A DNA stretch of 64,000 nucleotides, taken from contig CAJNOL010000357.1 of assembly GCA_905250125.1 (NCBI GenBank), positions 6,584 through 70,583 of the forward strand. Reading direction: 5' to 3'. Position 1 is the first letter of the stretch. The number at the start of each line of letters is the position of its first letter. Source of the DNA: Rotaria sordida (taxonomy: Eukaryota; Rotifera; Eurotatoria; Philodinida; Philodinidae). This document shows positions 35,391 through 46,094 of this stretch, in pieces. The notes under the pieces are model-generated. The model did not search any database, was not told where the DNA came from, and worked only from the letters and a program-made list of their open reading frames with translations. The position numbers were made by a program, and so were the translations under genes.

Positions 35391-36368
35391 CGGGTGAGGC
35401 TAATTCAAAATTAAGGCAGAAATTTATTTTTGTTGTCTTTGTTTTATGTGAATAGAACTCATCGAGTTGCATAGGAAAAATACTATGTCAGGCGTTTGAA
35501 AGCTGATTTTCACTGAAAAAAATTCAAAATAATTAAGAATGAGCTCATGTGTGGACATTTCGATCATCAAAATTCTGTTTTCAAATAAAGCTCATGTGAT
35601 ATTCAAAACCAACATAAAAAACTGAATCGAATTACATAGATTTTATTACAAAATATTTTCCATCGAAATTCTATCCCTATTTCTTCTATGACTTATTCGA
35701 AGTGATTTCATCGGAGTGCCCGCTCGGATCAAATTTCGATAAAAAATATTTTGTAATAAAATCTATGCTATTCAATTCAGCTTTTCATACTGGTTTCAAA
35801 TATCATATGCATTTTATTTGAAAACAAAATTTTGATGATCAAAATGTCCAAACATGAGCTCATTCTTAATTATTGTACCACTGATATAAAAAAAACTTGA
35901 TTTTCCAAACAATGTATCATTATTATTTTAAACAGGTGCGCAACTTTTTTCAATTGATATACTAACTGCAATCCACTAAAAATAACTTTTTCATCATTTA
36001 TGCAAAAGTACTTGATAAGTTGGCAATGTACACAGAAAGCCCTTTAAGGGTTCTACTCATGTTTTGAGGGAACACCGCTCATTTTAGATCATAAGAACGG
36101 ATAATCTAGTGTTTTATATACAGTTTTACATGCGGAATTACAAAAGATTACTTTTGGAATTTGAAACATCAATAAACATGAGGATTTGGCATAACACTTA
36201 AAACTTCATTCATTTTGCATGTTTTTGAAAAATTCATTATTTTGAACTTTCTCCAGCGAAAACCAACTTTCAAACCTCTAACATGATATTTTTCCTATGT
36301 AACTCGTTGAACTCTATACACATAAAACAAAAAAACCTTCTGCTTAAATTTTGAACTTCCTGCATCTT
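35391..36368. repeat. Inverted-repeat element inserted in the minisatellite
   Basis: Outer arms of about 130 bp (TTGCATAGGAAAAATAC near 35468 against TATTTTTCCTATGTAA inverted near 36283, and TTTGTTTTATGTGAATAGA against TATACACATAAAACAAA). An inner pair lies near 35547-35660 and 35745-35865 (GAGCTCATG, ATTTTGATGATC, ACATAGATTTTATTACAAAA). The flanks on both sides are minisatellite units. Confidence 0.8.
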
Positions 36369-36532
36369 ACCTATACCCTTATGACTATATCCTTAAGTCT
36401 ATATCCTTATACTTATATCCTTATACCCATACTCGTATATCTATATCCTTACACCTATATCCATATACCTATACCTTTATGACTATGCCCTTAAGAGTAT
36501 ATCATTACACCTATAACCTAACACTTATTCTC
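36369..36532. repeat. CTATACCCTTATAC minisatellite, right part
   Basis: Continuation of the tandem TATATCCTTATACC-type units beyond the inserted element. Confidence 0.8.
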
Positions 36533-36534
36533 TT

Positions 36535-37165
36535 ACAAGGAAGTTTCTTAAGTACTAAAACGCTTTTGAGCTCAAAGTCTGTATACCCGTAGGGCACATA
36601 TTATGCAGCAGAAAAAGCTTAAAAAGACATGAGTACAAGTTACACTCCGGCTGAGATATCGACAATGTAATGTAACTGCGCAGCAAAACCCTACTTTTCC
36701 GATAATATCAAAGTTTCGAATTTTACGAGAAACTTTGTCATCATCAAGACTTCAATTAAAATAGCTTCTCTACAAAGTTTTAAAATCTTTGGATAACTTA
36801 TCGCCAAAATATGAATTTTCCAAAATATTTATGCATAACGCAATATCCACAAAAAATGCGTCTTCATGATAACAATCTAATATCTGGGAGATAAGTTATC
36901 CAAAAGTGAAAAACATTGCAGATAAGCTAGTTTGATTGAGGTCTTGATGTGGATAAAATTTCTGGTGAAAATTGGAAACTTGAATTATATCGGAAAAGTA
37001 GGGTTCTCATAAAAGAATCATACAACAATATTAATATCTCGGCCAAATTGTAACTTGTGCCCCTATCCTTTTAGGTCTTTTCTGATGTAGATGTGTCGTA
37101 TTGATGGACAAATTTTGATCTCAAAAGCTTTTTAGCACCTGAAAATGTTCTCTCGTCAAACCTTG
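36535..37165. repeat. Foldback element, family C/A type
   Basis: The terminal block AAAACGCTTTTGAGCTCAAA pairs with TTTGATCTCAAAAGCTTTTT near 37108. Inside, CCCTACTTTTCCGATAATAT pairs with ATATCGGAAAAGTAGGG. It shares internal sequence with the element at 20311. Confidence 0.75.
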
Positions 37166-37179
37166 TATCCCTATGACTA

Positions 37180-37800
37180 CGGATGGACTGTTAACTTGAG
37201 ATTAAGTTAAGTTTTATTACTTAACACTTAATATGAGGTTTAAGTTTTTTTACTTAAAACTTTATTTTAAAAATTAAGTATTAATAACAAATTTAATGGT
37301 TAATATAAAGTTTAAGTGATTGCGTTAAGCAAATAGCATTTAATTTCAAGTTTTCCATTATCCTAAAGGAACGCACCGTGCTATTGTTCGGATCACATAA
37401 CAAGGACCTCTTGATAACCATGATCGGCTCCGAACAACATTAGCTTTTGTTCTTACAATAACTGTGAAAGCAGTTTTCTCGAATCTGATAGATCGATAGA
37501 AAAGACTCATCAACCGAGCAGGTTTCAATTACGATTTTTCCGTCTGTTATAGAAACAAAATCTATTGCTGTTCAGCATCGATCAGGGCTTATCAGCGGTC
37601 CTCTTTTGTATGGTTGAACAATAGCATGGTATGCCCATTTAGCAGTAATAAAAAGCTCGAACTTGAGTGAATTTTGCGTAAATCAACCACTCAAACCTAA
37701 TTTTAAGTGAGTTAAGCATTTCGTAAGTTGAACTTAATATTGAGTGTGAGGTAATAAGACTAAACTAAATTTTAAGTTAAGATAAATGGTCCACCTCAGC
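37180..37800. repeat. AAGTTAAG-type foldback element
   Basis: GATGGACTGTTAACTTGAGA ... ACTTAACACTTAATATGAGG at the left pairs with AACTTAATATTGAGTGTGAG ... AAGATAAATGGTCCACC at the right. The inner pair is GTGCTATTGTTCGGAT / GGTTGAACAATAGCAT. Confidence 0.7.
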
Positions 37801-38225
37801 TAATAATTGTAATTGATTTGAAAAACTAATCGATTCTGGTGGATTATAATCAGCATGACTTAATTTTAGATGATTCTTATCCCGATGATTATAATCGATT
37901 AGAAAATCTAATCAATTACGCTGAATTATAATCAATATTGCTTGATTTAAATCGAAAAAAAAATCATCAACTACTGATGAAAATTGATTACTGCTAAAAA
38001 TTGATTTTAATTGATTAATAAAAAATCAAAAATAATCGATTATACTCGCTATAGATCGATTTTAATTAATTCCAGTCAAGGAAACGATTATAATCGGTTC
38101 AAAACTAACGATTTCTAATTAATTATGCAGAAAAATCGATTATAATTTTTCATTTAATCAAAAAACATCACAATTGCCTGATTTTCATCAATTAATTACG
38201 GCTGAAATCGATTAAAATCATGTAT
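37797..38225. repeat. ATCGATTA palindromic-word array, right
   Basis: Many AATCGATT, ATTATAATC and AATTGATT words in 430 bases, matching the left array at 34955. Confidence 0.7.
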
Positions 38226-38558
38226 CTGTTGATGTTTCTGTTTATTCTTTTTTTACAGGGGAAGAAACCATAATCTTACACTAACTACGAATATGGTGCA
38301 GATGAATATATATATATAAAGAACGAGAATGAAAAAAAGAGAGACCAATTAAAGATTAAAGATAGATGAAAGAAGATAGAGGATAAAACAAAATAGTGAA
38401 TATGTATACGTGCGACATTACTGTAACACTAGAATACATATATTTATTTGAAACGGCAAGTAGCAAATATGGGCTTAAGCTTTATAGAAGATATTAGATG
38501 AGATTACAAATATGCTGTTCAAATATTAGTACTATAATTTTCTCAAGAATATTGAATA

Positions 38559-40573
38559 TCAGTCGAAAGTTATGGTAATACCAACATTTTTGGGCATGAG
38601 TGTAATTTTCTGGTTGTATCCCCCTGCATTGACTTGTGGGCCACCATCACCAAAAGTGACACGTTGCATTAGTCTGGCTATGATTGCTTTCAGCTCGAAT
38701 CGAGCTAAGTCTTGTCCGATACATTGTCGATGACCACCACCAAATGGAATCAATGTAAATGGATGATGATCTTTGTCTTCACCTTGAAATCGTTCAGGAT
38801 AGAACAAATCCGGATCAATCTTCCAGTAGCGTTTATCTCGAGTTAAATTGTAAATATTAATTATTACTTCATCGTCTTTATATAATTGAGCTCCGCTGGC
38901 TGGTAATCGATCATCGCTAGTAACACTGCGAATTGTGGAAATGGCAGGTGGAACAAACCGAAGCACTTCTTGAATAACACAATCTAAGTATTCAAGAGAG
39001 TCGAGCTGTTCAATAGACAGATAGTGTTGTCGATTGTCGCCTAATTCGGCTTTGATTTTTGCTTGAACACGCGGATTTTTACTTGTGAGATGAATGAACC
39101 ATGACAATGCGGTCGATGTCGTTTCAGAACCGGCCACAAGAAAAAGCAGTATTTCTTCAAAAATTTCTTTGGAAGACAGTCCTGAACGAGAATATAGGAT
39201 ATGGAGATCATTTTTCAATATGAAGAAAATAGTGCTATGTGAAAAACCTTTAAATATTCACTTACCTTTTCGTTTTTCTTCTGGTAATGCTAATTCAATC
39301 TTTTCATCTTGCTGCCGTGAACCAACAAGTGATGCAATAAGACATTTTCTTTTTCGTTCAAGAATTGTTTCTGATCCCTTACTTTGCTCTTGCTCAATTA
39401 TTCGATCCGTATACTCACGGATAACATTCAATGCTTGGCGATATCGAGAATTAAATTTTACGTAGATTTTGGCGATTGTCACTGGTAAGAGTAGTGCCAG
39501 TGCAATAACATCCAAATAGTCTTTTAAAGACTTTTTGAGTCTATTACTTTGGCTACTATCATCATTGCCTAATGTTTGTAGATCATAATCAAAGCCAATA
39601 AAACCAAATATATCTAGTAATAAATTTTGACAATCTTTGACCATATCGAGATGAATATAGCTGGGATCATCTGCTTGCGAACGCCATACATCGAGCAACT
39701 TGTCTGTACAGTCATAGATTAGATGCAAATTACTCAAGACTTTAGCGCCACGAAATAGAGAAAGAACAATAGTTGCATGACGCTTATAGTTGGCTCCTAT
39801 AATAAAAATCAATAAAATAATGCGACTGTGTTTTTCATATAGACAATTTCAAAACATCGAAAGTATAGAGAATTAGTTACAATTTAGGGATAATTTATCG
39901 ATATGAAGTCATCACAAGGATTCATTACTGTTCAAATCTTTGACAAAATGATTTGTGAAGATCAAATTTGTGTGAATATTTTTGAATTCATATTTCTGAA
40001 CGTCTTCACTAAAATCTTATCTGAATAAACCTTTGATGAAAGAATTTTGAATCATCTAATATTCTCAAGAAATTACTGGTATCGCTGAAACTTTTTCACT
40101 AACGAGAATTATGCTTGCCTCTAATTCTTGTCTTTCAAAATATACTTTTCTTTGAAGTAACTCAGACAATTTTTACGCATAATCAAAGTTTCTAATTATA
40201 TCATCATCTATTATTCACCAGTAGTGGATACGAGTGAATCGGGAAGGAAAACACGAAGGCGATCCATGTGTGAAGAACTTTTTTCATAAATGTGTCGATG
40301 AGCAAAGATATATTGTATATCTTCAACATTACATACACCGATCACTCGCAAAGGTCCAATCCAATATTGATAGACATCACCAAATTCAGCTTGCATTGTC
40401 AAGGTGGCAGTATTTGGTGGAACTCCGCGGAGGAAACCCATTTGTATGAGATTTCCAAATAAAAAATGAGGTGATTTTCCAGGCAAGGGACCATATAGAG
40501 TAAAGAATTTTAATTTGATGTAAACAATAAGTATTAAAAGTAGAATAGCGACCAAAACAAGAAATATTGCCAT
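38559..40573 (-). CDS. Cytochrome P450 monooxygenase
   Basis: Three exons (40219-40573, 39266-39796, 38559-39181) join in phase to 502 residues, the usual P450 size. An N-terminal membrane anchor (LVLVAILLLILIVYIKL) is followed by a proline-rich hinge (GPLPGKSPHFLFG). The I-helix oxygen-binding motif is AGSETT at 312-317, the K-helix ExxR is EVLR at 367-370, PERF is at 424-427, and the haem loop is FGGGHRQCIG with the cysteine ligand at 449. All core residues are present, so an active ER-bound haem oxygenase is expected; the substrate cannot be told. The GGGHRQCIG loop is not the FSxGPRNCIG of typical CYP4 or CYP3 members. It is adjacent to the repeat block. Confidence 0.95.
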
Positions 40574-41264
40574 GATTGCATGCGCAAAATATAAGAGAAA
40601 ACTTGTTTTGACGTTTTCTTGTTTTTCTCTTGACGCGTCTTGATGAAAAGAGAAAGAAGAAAGAAAAAAATATATGGAGATCTAATTAGTGTCAGAGTAA
40701 CATAGGGAATGAGTCATACATCGCTCGGTTAGATAGGATGTGCTTTTTGAGTCAAACGAAATCAATGAACAGTTTATTGATTAAAAACAGAGAATTTATA
40801 CAATAAGAAGAGAAAAAGAAAATCCAGAATGATCTTCTTCTATTAGTACAACGTCAGAGTCTGACGATTCATCGAATCAATAGCAAGAAATGCATTTGGG
40901 AGAGTAACTTATTTCTAGGGTCAAGATCGCATTTCTAAGATCATCGTTGGTGAGTAGCGTCAGGGATGAAATAATGGCTTATTTAAACTAATAGAAACTT
41001 TTCATTGAGAATCTTTTGCATTCTCTTCCATTGTGGTAAGAGACAGACGGCAATAAATAGCGTCACCTATGTATGTGAGACACTTTTTGGCAAAAATATC
41101 TTATGTACAGTTCGAAAGAGAATAATTTTTTACATTTACTACTGCTCAAATGATCTAAGACTTCTGCTGAAACTGCAGATAGTGCATACAAGTGTATTTC
41201 TTGCTATTATTTCGTTATTCTGTATTTACTTGATTTGCTGTAACTGCGTACTATATGTTAGAAG
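40574..41264. other. Divergent intergenic region between the P450 and VCBS genes
   Basis: Probably contains the promoters of both divergent genes. An open frame at 41005-41274 overlaps the next gene and has no recognisable features apart from a hydrophobic end. Confidence 0.5.
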
Positions 41265-42116
41265 ATGTATATGAAAAACAATGTCCTTATAAGTGAATAT
41301 CATAATACGTTTATTGTTCTTGGACATAACAGTTCACCTTTTACTAGTATAAACATTTATGCAACTGGATCCCTTTTTTCTTCATTTGCAATTGCTGTTG
41401 GCAATTTCAATGATGATACTCAATTAGATATCGTTGTTGCTAATCGTAACGGTGATAATGTAAGTGTTCTCTTAGGATACGGAAATGCAATGTTTGCAAA
41501 TCAAACTACATATTTTACCAGCTATGATTCAAGTCCATATTTCGTGGCTGTCGGTGATATCAACTACGATAGTCTATTGTATATCGCTGTCGCTAATGCT
41601 GGAACAAACAATATAGGTGTTTTTCTTGGTTATGCTAATAGAACTTTTGCGAATCAAACGACATATTCAACTGGGTCTAATTCTTATCCATCATCGGTTG
41701 CCATTGGTGATTTTAACAACGATTCTCGATTAGATATCGTCGTTGTACCTCATAATACCAACAGTTTAATCGTTTTTCTTGGTTACAAAAATAGAACTTT
41801 TTCTAATTTCACGATGTTTTCAACTGGTTCTGTCACCAATCCCCTGTCAGTCGGTGTTGCTGATTTGAATAATGACAGAATATTGGATATTGACGTAGGC
41901 AATAACAGTACTAATAATGTTAGTATTTCTCTCGAACATGGAAACGGCACATTTTCTTTCGAAATCGCATATTCAACAGGTTATAATTCTGCACGGGATC
42001 CGATCGCTGTTGATGATTTCAATAATGACAGATTGGTTGACATTGCTTTCACTACTTATCACATGAAAAATGCAAAAATTCTGTTGAAGACATGTTTAGC
42101 ATTGTTTCTTCAATAA
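41265..42116 (+). CDS. VCBS/FG-GAP repeat protein, probably a gene fragment
   Basis: 283 residues with five beta-propeller-type repeats of about 51 residues starting near residues 41, 93, 143, 195 and 247. Each carries a D-x-N-x-D-like calcium loop (VGNFNDDTQLDIVVAN, AIGDFNNDSRLDIVV, VADLNNDRILDI, VDDFNNDRLVDIAF) and the GYxNRTFxNxTTYSTG linker. Such proteins are extracellular adhesion or binding modules, common in bacteria and expanded in bdelloid rotifers. There is no signal peptide, and an in-frame TAG lies two codons before the ATG. Repeats 2 and 4 have lost key residues (YDSLLYIAVA, ILDIDVG). It is therefore probably a truncated or decaying paralogue, or the 3' exon of a longer gene. Confidence 0.75.
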   Translation: MYMKNNVLISEYHNTFIVLGHNSSPFTSINIYATGSLFSSFAIAVGNFNDDTQLDIVVANRNGDNVSVLLGYGNAMFANQTTYFTSYDSSPYFVAVGDINYDSLLYIAVANAGTNNIGVFLGYANRTFANQTTYSTGSNSYPSSVAIGDFNNDSRLDIVVVPHNTNSLIVFLGYKNRTFSNFTMFSTGSVTNPLSVGVADLNNDRILDIDVGNNSTNNVSISLEHGNGTFSFEIAYSTGYNSARDPIAVDDFNNDRLVDIAFTTYHMKNAKILLKTCLALFLQ

Positions 42117-43446
42117 TTTTTTAAATTTTATGTCTCTTTCTCATTAAACAATCTGTGTCTTTTTTATATCATACTAATACCTTTTTTACTGTTAAACACA
42201 TGATTTACAGACTCAACAAGTATCATATCAACGATCAAAACAACAGTATGCCCTCTATTAGACTGATTAACTAAAGTGAATAGCGTAGATTCTGCAGAAC
42301 GACAATCAATTGACTTTTTGTGCATGTGTGCGACTGTCTGAAACATACTTTTTTAAACCACCATCTACCTAATTCTGCATGATTATTTTTATTTTTTCGA
42401 GTTTTACGACATATTTTGTTATTTTTTTGAATTCTTTCACTACTAGTGATTCAGGCGTAAATGTATTCAATTTTTAGATGAGTGTAGGTGAGTGTGGATG
42501 AATGCAGAGAAAGAGCAGATCTACACTCACACCATCAGCAGCCATGACAGACTAGGCCGACAGACTGTCAAAGATAAGTTAGAAATGGCTCATCATAGAT
42601 ATGACAAACACTGTTAGCAACGCCTCTCCTTCATCGCAGACTGTGACAGATATTGTTGATAAATAACGTCTGGCTATAAATATATGAACGGCAGTCAGCG
42701 ACAAAAGTTTAAGTGAATTTGTTTTTTTTCAAGCTTTCTTTCACATTGAAGGGTACGTACCTGATTCAAATGGTGATATAGATAGTATGAGAGGTTAGTT
42801 ACATGATGTATTATAGGAGGGGGCTCGGCATGTCTATATAGATTTTTCATAATTAAAATACTTCTTTCTACTCAAAAAATAGATTTAAGTGTTTTCTAGC
42901 ATTTCGCAACCAAGAGATTTACACTAAAATGAAATAAATGGAAAGCACTTAATTCTATTGTTGCGTGGAAAAAATTATTTTAATTATGAAAAATCTATAT
43001 AGACAAACAGAGTTTCGCCCTATAATACATCATATAGCTGGTTTCTCATACTATCCGTATTAACATTTGAATCAGATTCGTTCTCATCAATGTGAAAGAA
43101 CATTCGAAAAAACAAATGTAAAAAAATTGAAAAAAACAAATTTACTTAAACTTTTGTTGCTGACTGTACGAATAATTAATATAATTAAAAATTTAATCTA
43201 ATGATGTTTTGTTCAATTTTGAGTTATAGTCTATAATTTTTTTGTTTTGCCTTTTTTTAGTTATTGAACTTAAAGTATCAGATGGTTGTTGACTATTCAC
43301 GCTTTTCCTAGAATAAATACTTCATTTTATGTATTGAAACTTCAATCGATGTTAGGCGAGGAAACGTTTGATTGAGAGTTTTTTAGCATTATCTGATGAC
43401 ATATCAGATATTCCAACTAATTTATTGATTGGACATTTTGTTTTTA
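42117..43446. other. Intergenic region with a foldback element
   Basis: No supported gene. A short GTGAGTGTGG / ACACTCACACC inverted repeat lies at 42486-42535 and a larger foldback element at 42700-43165. Confidence 0.6.
42700..43165. repeat. Foldback element
   Basis: Outer arms CGACAAAAGTTTAAGTGAAT and (inverted) TTTACTTAAACTTTTGTTGC. The inner pair GTCTATATAGATTTTTCATA (42833) and TATGAAAAATCTATATAGAC (42985) is a perfect 20-bp match within longer arms. Confidence 0.85.
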
Positions 43447-44668
43447 TCAGATATGTTTTTCACTGTGTTGATATTTCGTTTGATAATTATAAATTTGAAA
43501 AAGATTTTCATATAAATTAATAAAACGTTGTTCATATTTTGCATTGTAATTAATTATATGAAATTCACGTTGATGAATAGAAGCTAAATCACGAATGACA
43601 AATTTACGATTGATTGGTTTTCGACCACATTGATGTATTCCAGCTTTATTTTCTCCATGATCAAAAAATAAATGACTAAGAAGAATAACAAATCAAGTTT
43701 TTTATTTTTTATTGGATTAGTTTAGGCTTGTTTTTTTTCATACCCTGACACTGTTTTAATCAATGGTCGATAAAGATTAAATGTAGTTACTTTAGGTATT
43801 TCTCTGATAAATGAAGGTCGTACAATAAGAAGATCAATGATTATTTCAATATGATTGGATGATAATGGATATTGAACTTTACTCCAATCGATACGAGTAC
43901 GTAATAATTTTTCTGCACCAAGAAAAGCTAATGGAATTCCGTTCATATGTTCAGTTTCAATCGATGGATATATGTCATTGAGAATGTATAATTTACCAAT
44001 TATTAATGTATCAAAAGCTAACGAGGGTTCATCATGTGAATTTTTTGATGTTGAAACTGATGATGTGATTGAACGAGTTATTCGATCTTTTCGATAAGGA
44101 AATTCCTGAATTTGTGAATCTCTTTGAGAATCATACTGAAATTTGTCTTTGATAGATATTTGTTCTAAATCAATAGAAAAGTTCATAGTTGAAATAGAGA
44201 AAATAGAATGTTCATCATTTGCTAGAGTTTTTAGAAGTGGAGAAGTGATTAGACGTGATGCAATAGGCATACGATCATTGGAAATAGTTGAATGAAACTA
44301 AAGAAAAAACTTAGAAAAAAACAATACATTCCTAATGAATTTTTTAATATAGTATCAAATCTTAAATGACTATTGACCTGTGTCTTTAGCTTTTGTGAGT
44401 TCATATTTAATAAAAGTTTATCAGTAGATGAATTGTGCTGGATTGATTGATCTAGTAATGGTTGTAAATTTCGCTTTTTTACATAAGAATAGATTGATTT
44501 TTGTTGGATCGGTTTTTTTAATTTAGTATCAGTCTTGAGAAAACGATCAGATGAAACAATCATAGTATTTATTGTATTGTGTAATAAATCTAGTTTTTGC
44601 GATTTTGATTTTATTTCTTCTATATATGGTAAATTGATTTGAGAAAATTTCTTTAGTTTTTGATTCAT
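43447..44668 (-). CDS. Uncharacterised protein, three exons
   Basis: Exons 44378-44668, 43750-44297 and 43447-43675 join in phase to 355 residues. The N-terminal third is basic and polar (KSKSQKLDLLHNTINTM) and looks disordered. A middle region has FDTLIIGKLYILNDIYPSIE and GIPLAFLGAEKLLR. The C-terminal exon contains FDHGENKAGIHQCGRKPINR and ends in a helix-like stretch. There is no signal peptide or membrane segment. I do not recognise the family. Codon use and exon structure resemble the flanking conserved genes, so it is probably real. The donor of exon 2 was chosen because it alone keeps exon 3 open; without that intron the frame ends at 43722. Confidence 0.65.
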
Positions 44669-46094
44669 TTTTTTTTTTGAAATTGTTAGATAAACTAGTT
44701 TTTTGTTGTCATGTTAGTAACTAGTAAATATCAAAAGAAAATTCTATTTTTCTTAAACAGAATATCATTTGATCATTTTTATGATAGTATTAATAATTAT
44801 TTATGATGTTATAACATTATATTCAAATAAGAATTATGATAATGAATATATTTCTTCTCTAAGAGGTTTATATTGAACGGATATTAAGAAGAGAAATACT
44901 CATTCTATCTAGAGTTTTTGAAATTTTATAAATTAGTTCAATTATTGAAATTTAGTTTTTGTCTATATTATGAAATATTAAACGTTAAGCAACATTTTAT
45001 AATTGTACACTTTTTTTGTTATGTGATGAATCGTCAATGAAATATTAAAATTTGATCAATCAGATGAATAAAAGCATTCATGTATACATTTTTGTTTTGG
45101 TTACAAGTTTGACTAGCTTTTTAAATCACTAGTTTTTATCATAAAATAATAACATAATCAAGAAGTATAGTTAAAAGTCAATAAAAAACAAACTCATAGG
45201 CGGGCCAGCATCTTGTATTGGTGTGTAGTAATAGATTGCAATATCTTATTATTATAAAAGAAAAACATGTTTTCAACCGTGCGTATACCACTAATAATTT
45301 TTTAGATGTGACCATTGTTCTCTGATGAGTCTCCCATAAACAAACTGATAAGCATCAGAAATCCACAAATCACCGAGTTATACTGCCTCCAATCTTCTTA
45401 CGATTCATTTATTTTGTCTTACCAAATTTGCTTGATCATTTCATTCAATTCCAGTAACCATAGCTAATGTCAAACGCCAGTTTAATGCTGTTGGTTTGAT
45501 GGTCTCATTTCGCTCTCATTAAATATTTTTGTATTTTATTTTTTGAATCTATTTATACGTATTTAAGTGTACTCTGTTTGATCTTATGAAATAGAAGAAA
45601 TAGTAATTGTTGCATGTGATTGAATAAATGCATAAAAAAAACCATCCATTTCTATGCTAAGTCCTTGACGAGGTGGGACGAGTATTTTAAGAAAAAGGCT
45701 GGATGGAACGATGATGAACTGGTTATTCAGCTACTTCGCGGACCTTTGATAAGTATATAGAATAGATACAAATCTCAAAAATTTTTGTTTCAACCTTAAT
45801 CAGATTTTGATCAAGACAATATTTAACATGTCTGAATATTCTTATTTTAGTATAAATTCATATCTTTAATAGTTCTCTTTGAATAATTTGACATTAGAAA
45901 ACCTAAGAAAAGAAAAAGTAACTGTACTTAAGCGTCATCTATTGAATGGATAATCTGATGATGTAATAACGAATCAATGACGTGTTCATCCACTCAGGGA
46001 ACCAATACGATATACATTCCTACGTGTTTTTTATTTTGGTTATTTTTTTCTGTTACCTATATATTTTCTTTTTCTTTTTCAATATTATCGACAT
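44669..46094. other. Divergent intergenic region
   Basis: 1.4 kb upstream of both the uncharacterised minus-strand gene and PGGT1B. No intact gene. A 37-codon stretch ending at 45760 (TRWDEYFKKKAGWNDDEL) looks like coding debris, possibly a retrotransposon Gag remnant. Confidence 0.5.

Larger units (their letters stand above)
34941..38262. repeat. Candidate 3.3-kb composite element with nested insertions
   Basis: The left end CATGTAAAAAAAATAGG pairs imperfectly with the right end TATTCTTTTTTTACAGG. Just inside each end lies an array of ATCGATTA-like words (34955-35160 and 37797-38225). Between them are a minisatellite split by an inverted-repeat element, a family C element and another foldback element. 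The outer-element interpretation is an inference. Confidence 0.45.
33618..38558. other. Repeat-dominated intergenic block
   Basis: Nearly 5 kb without a supported gene between the secreted protein and the cytochrome P450. From about 34.08 kb it consists largely of nested inverted repeats, palindromic-motif arrays and a minisatellite, listed separately. Confidence 0.75.

Noticed and set aside
34955..38225. CRISPR-like or telomeric array
   Set aside because: Word spacing is irregular, there are no fixed repeats and spacers, and no TTAGGG-type or other telomere repeat is present.
43722..43749. Stop at 43722 as the end of the uncharacterised gene
   Set aside because: A clearly coding exon (43447-43675) continues in phase from a donor at 43749, so the stop is probably intronic.
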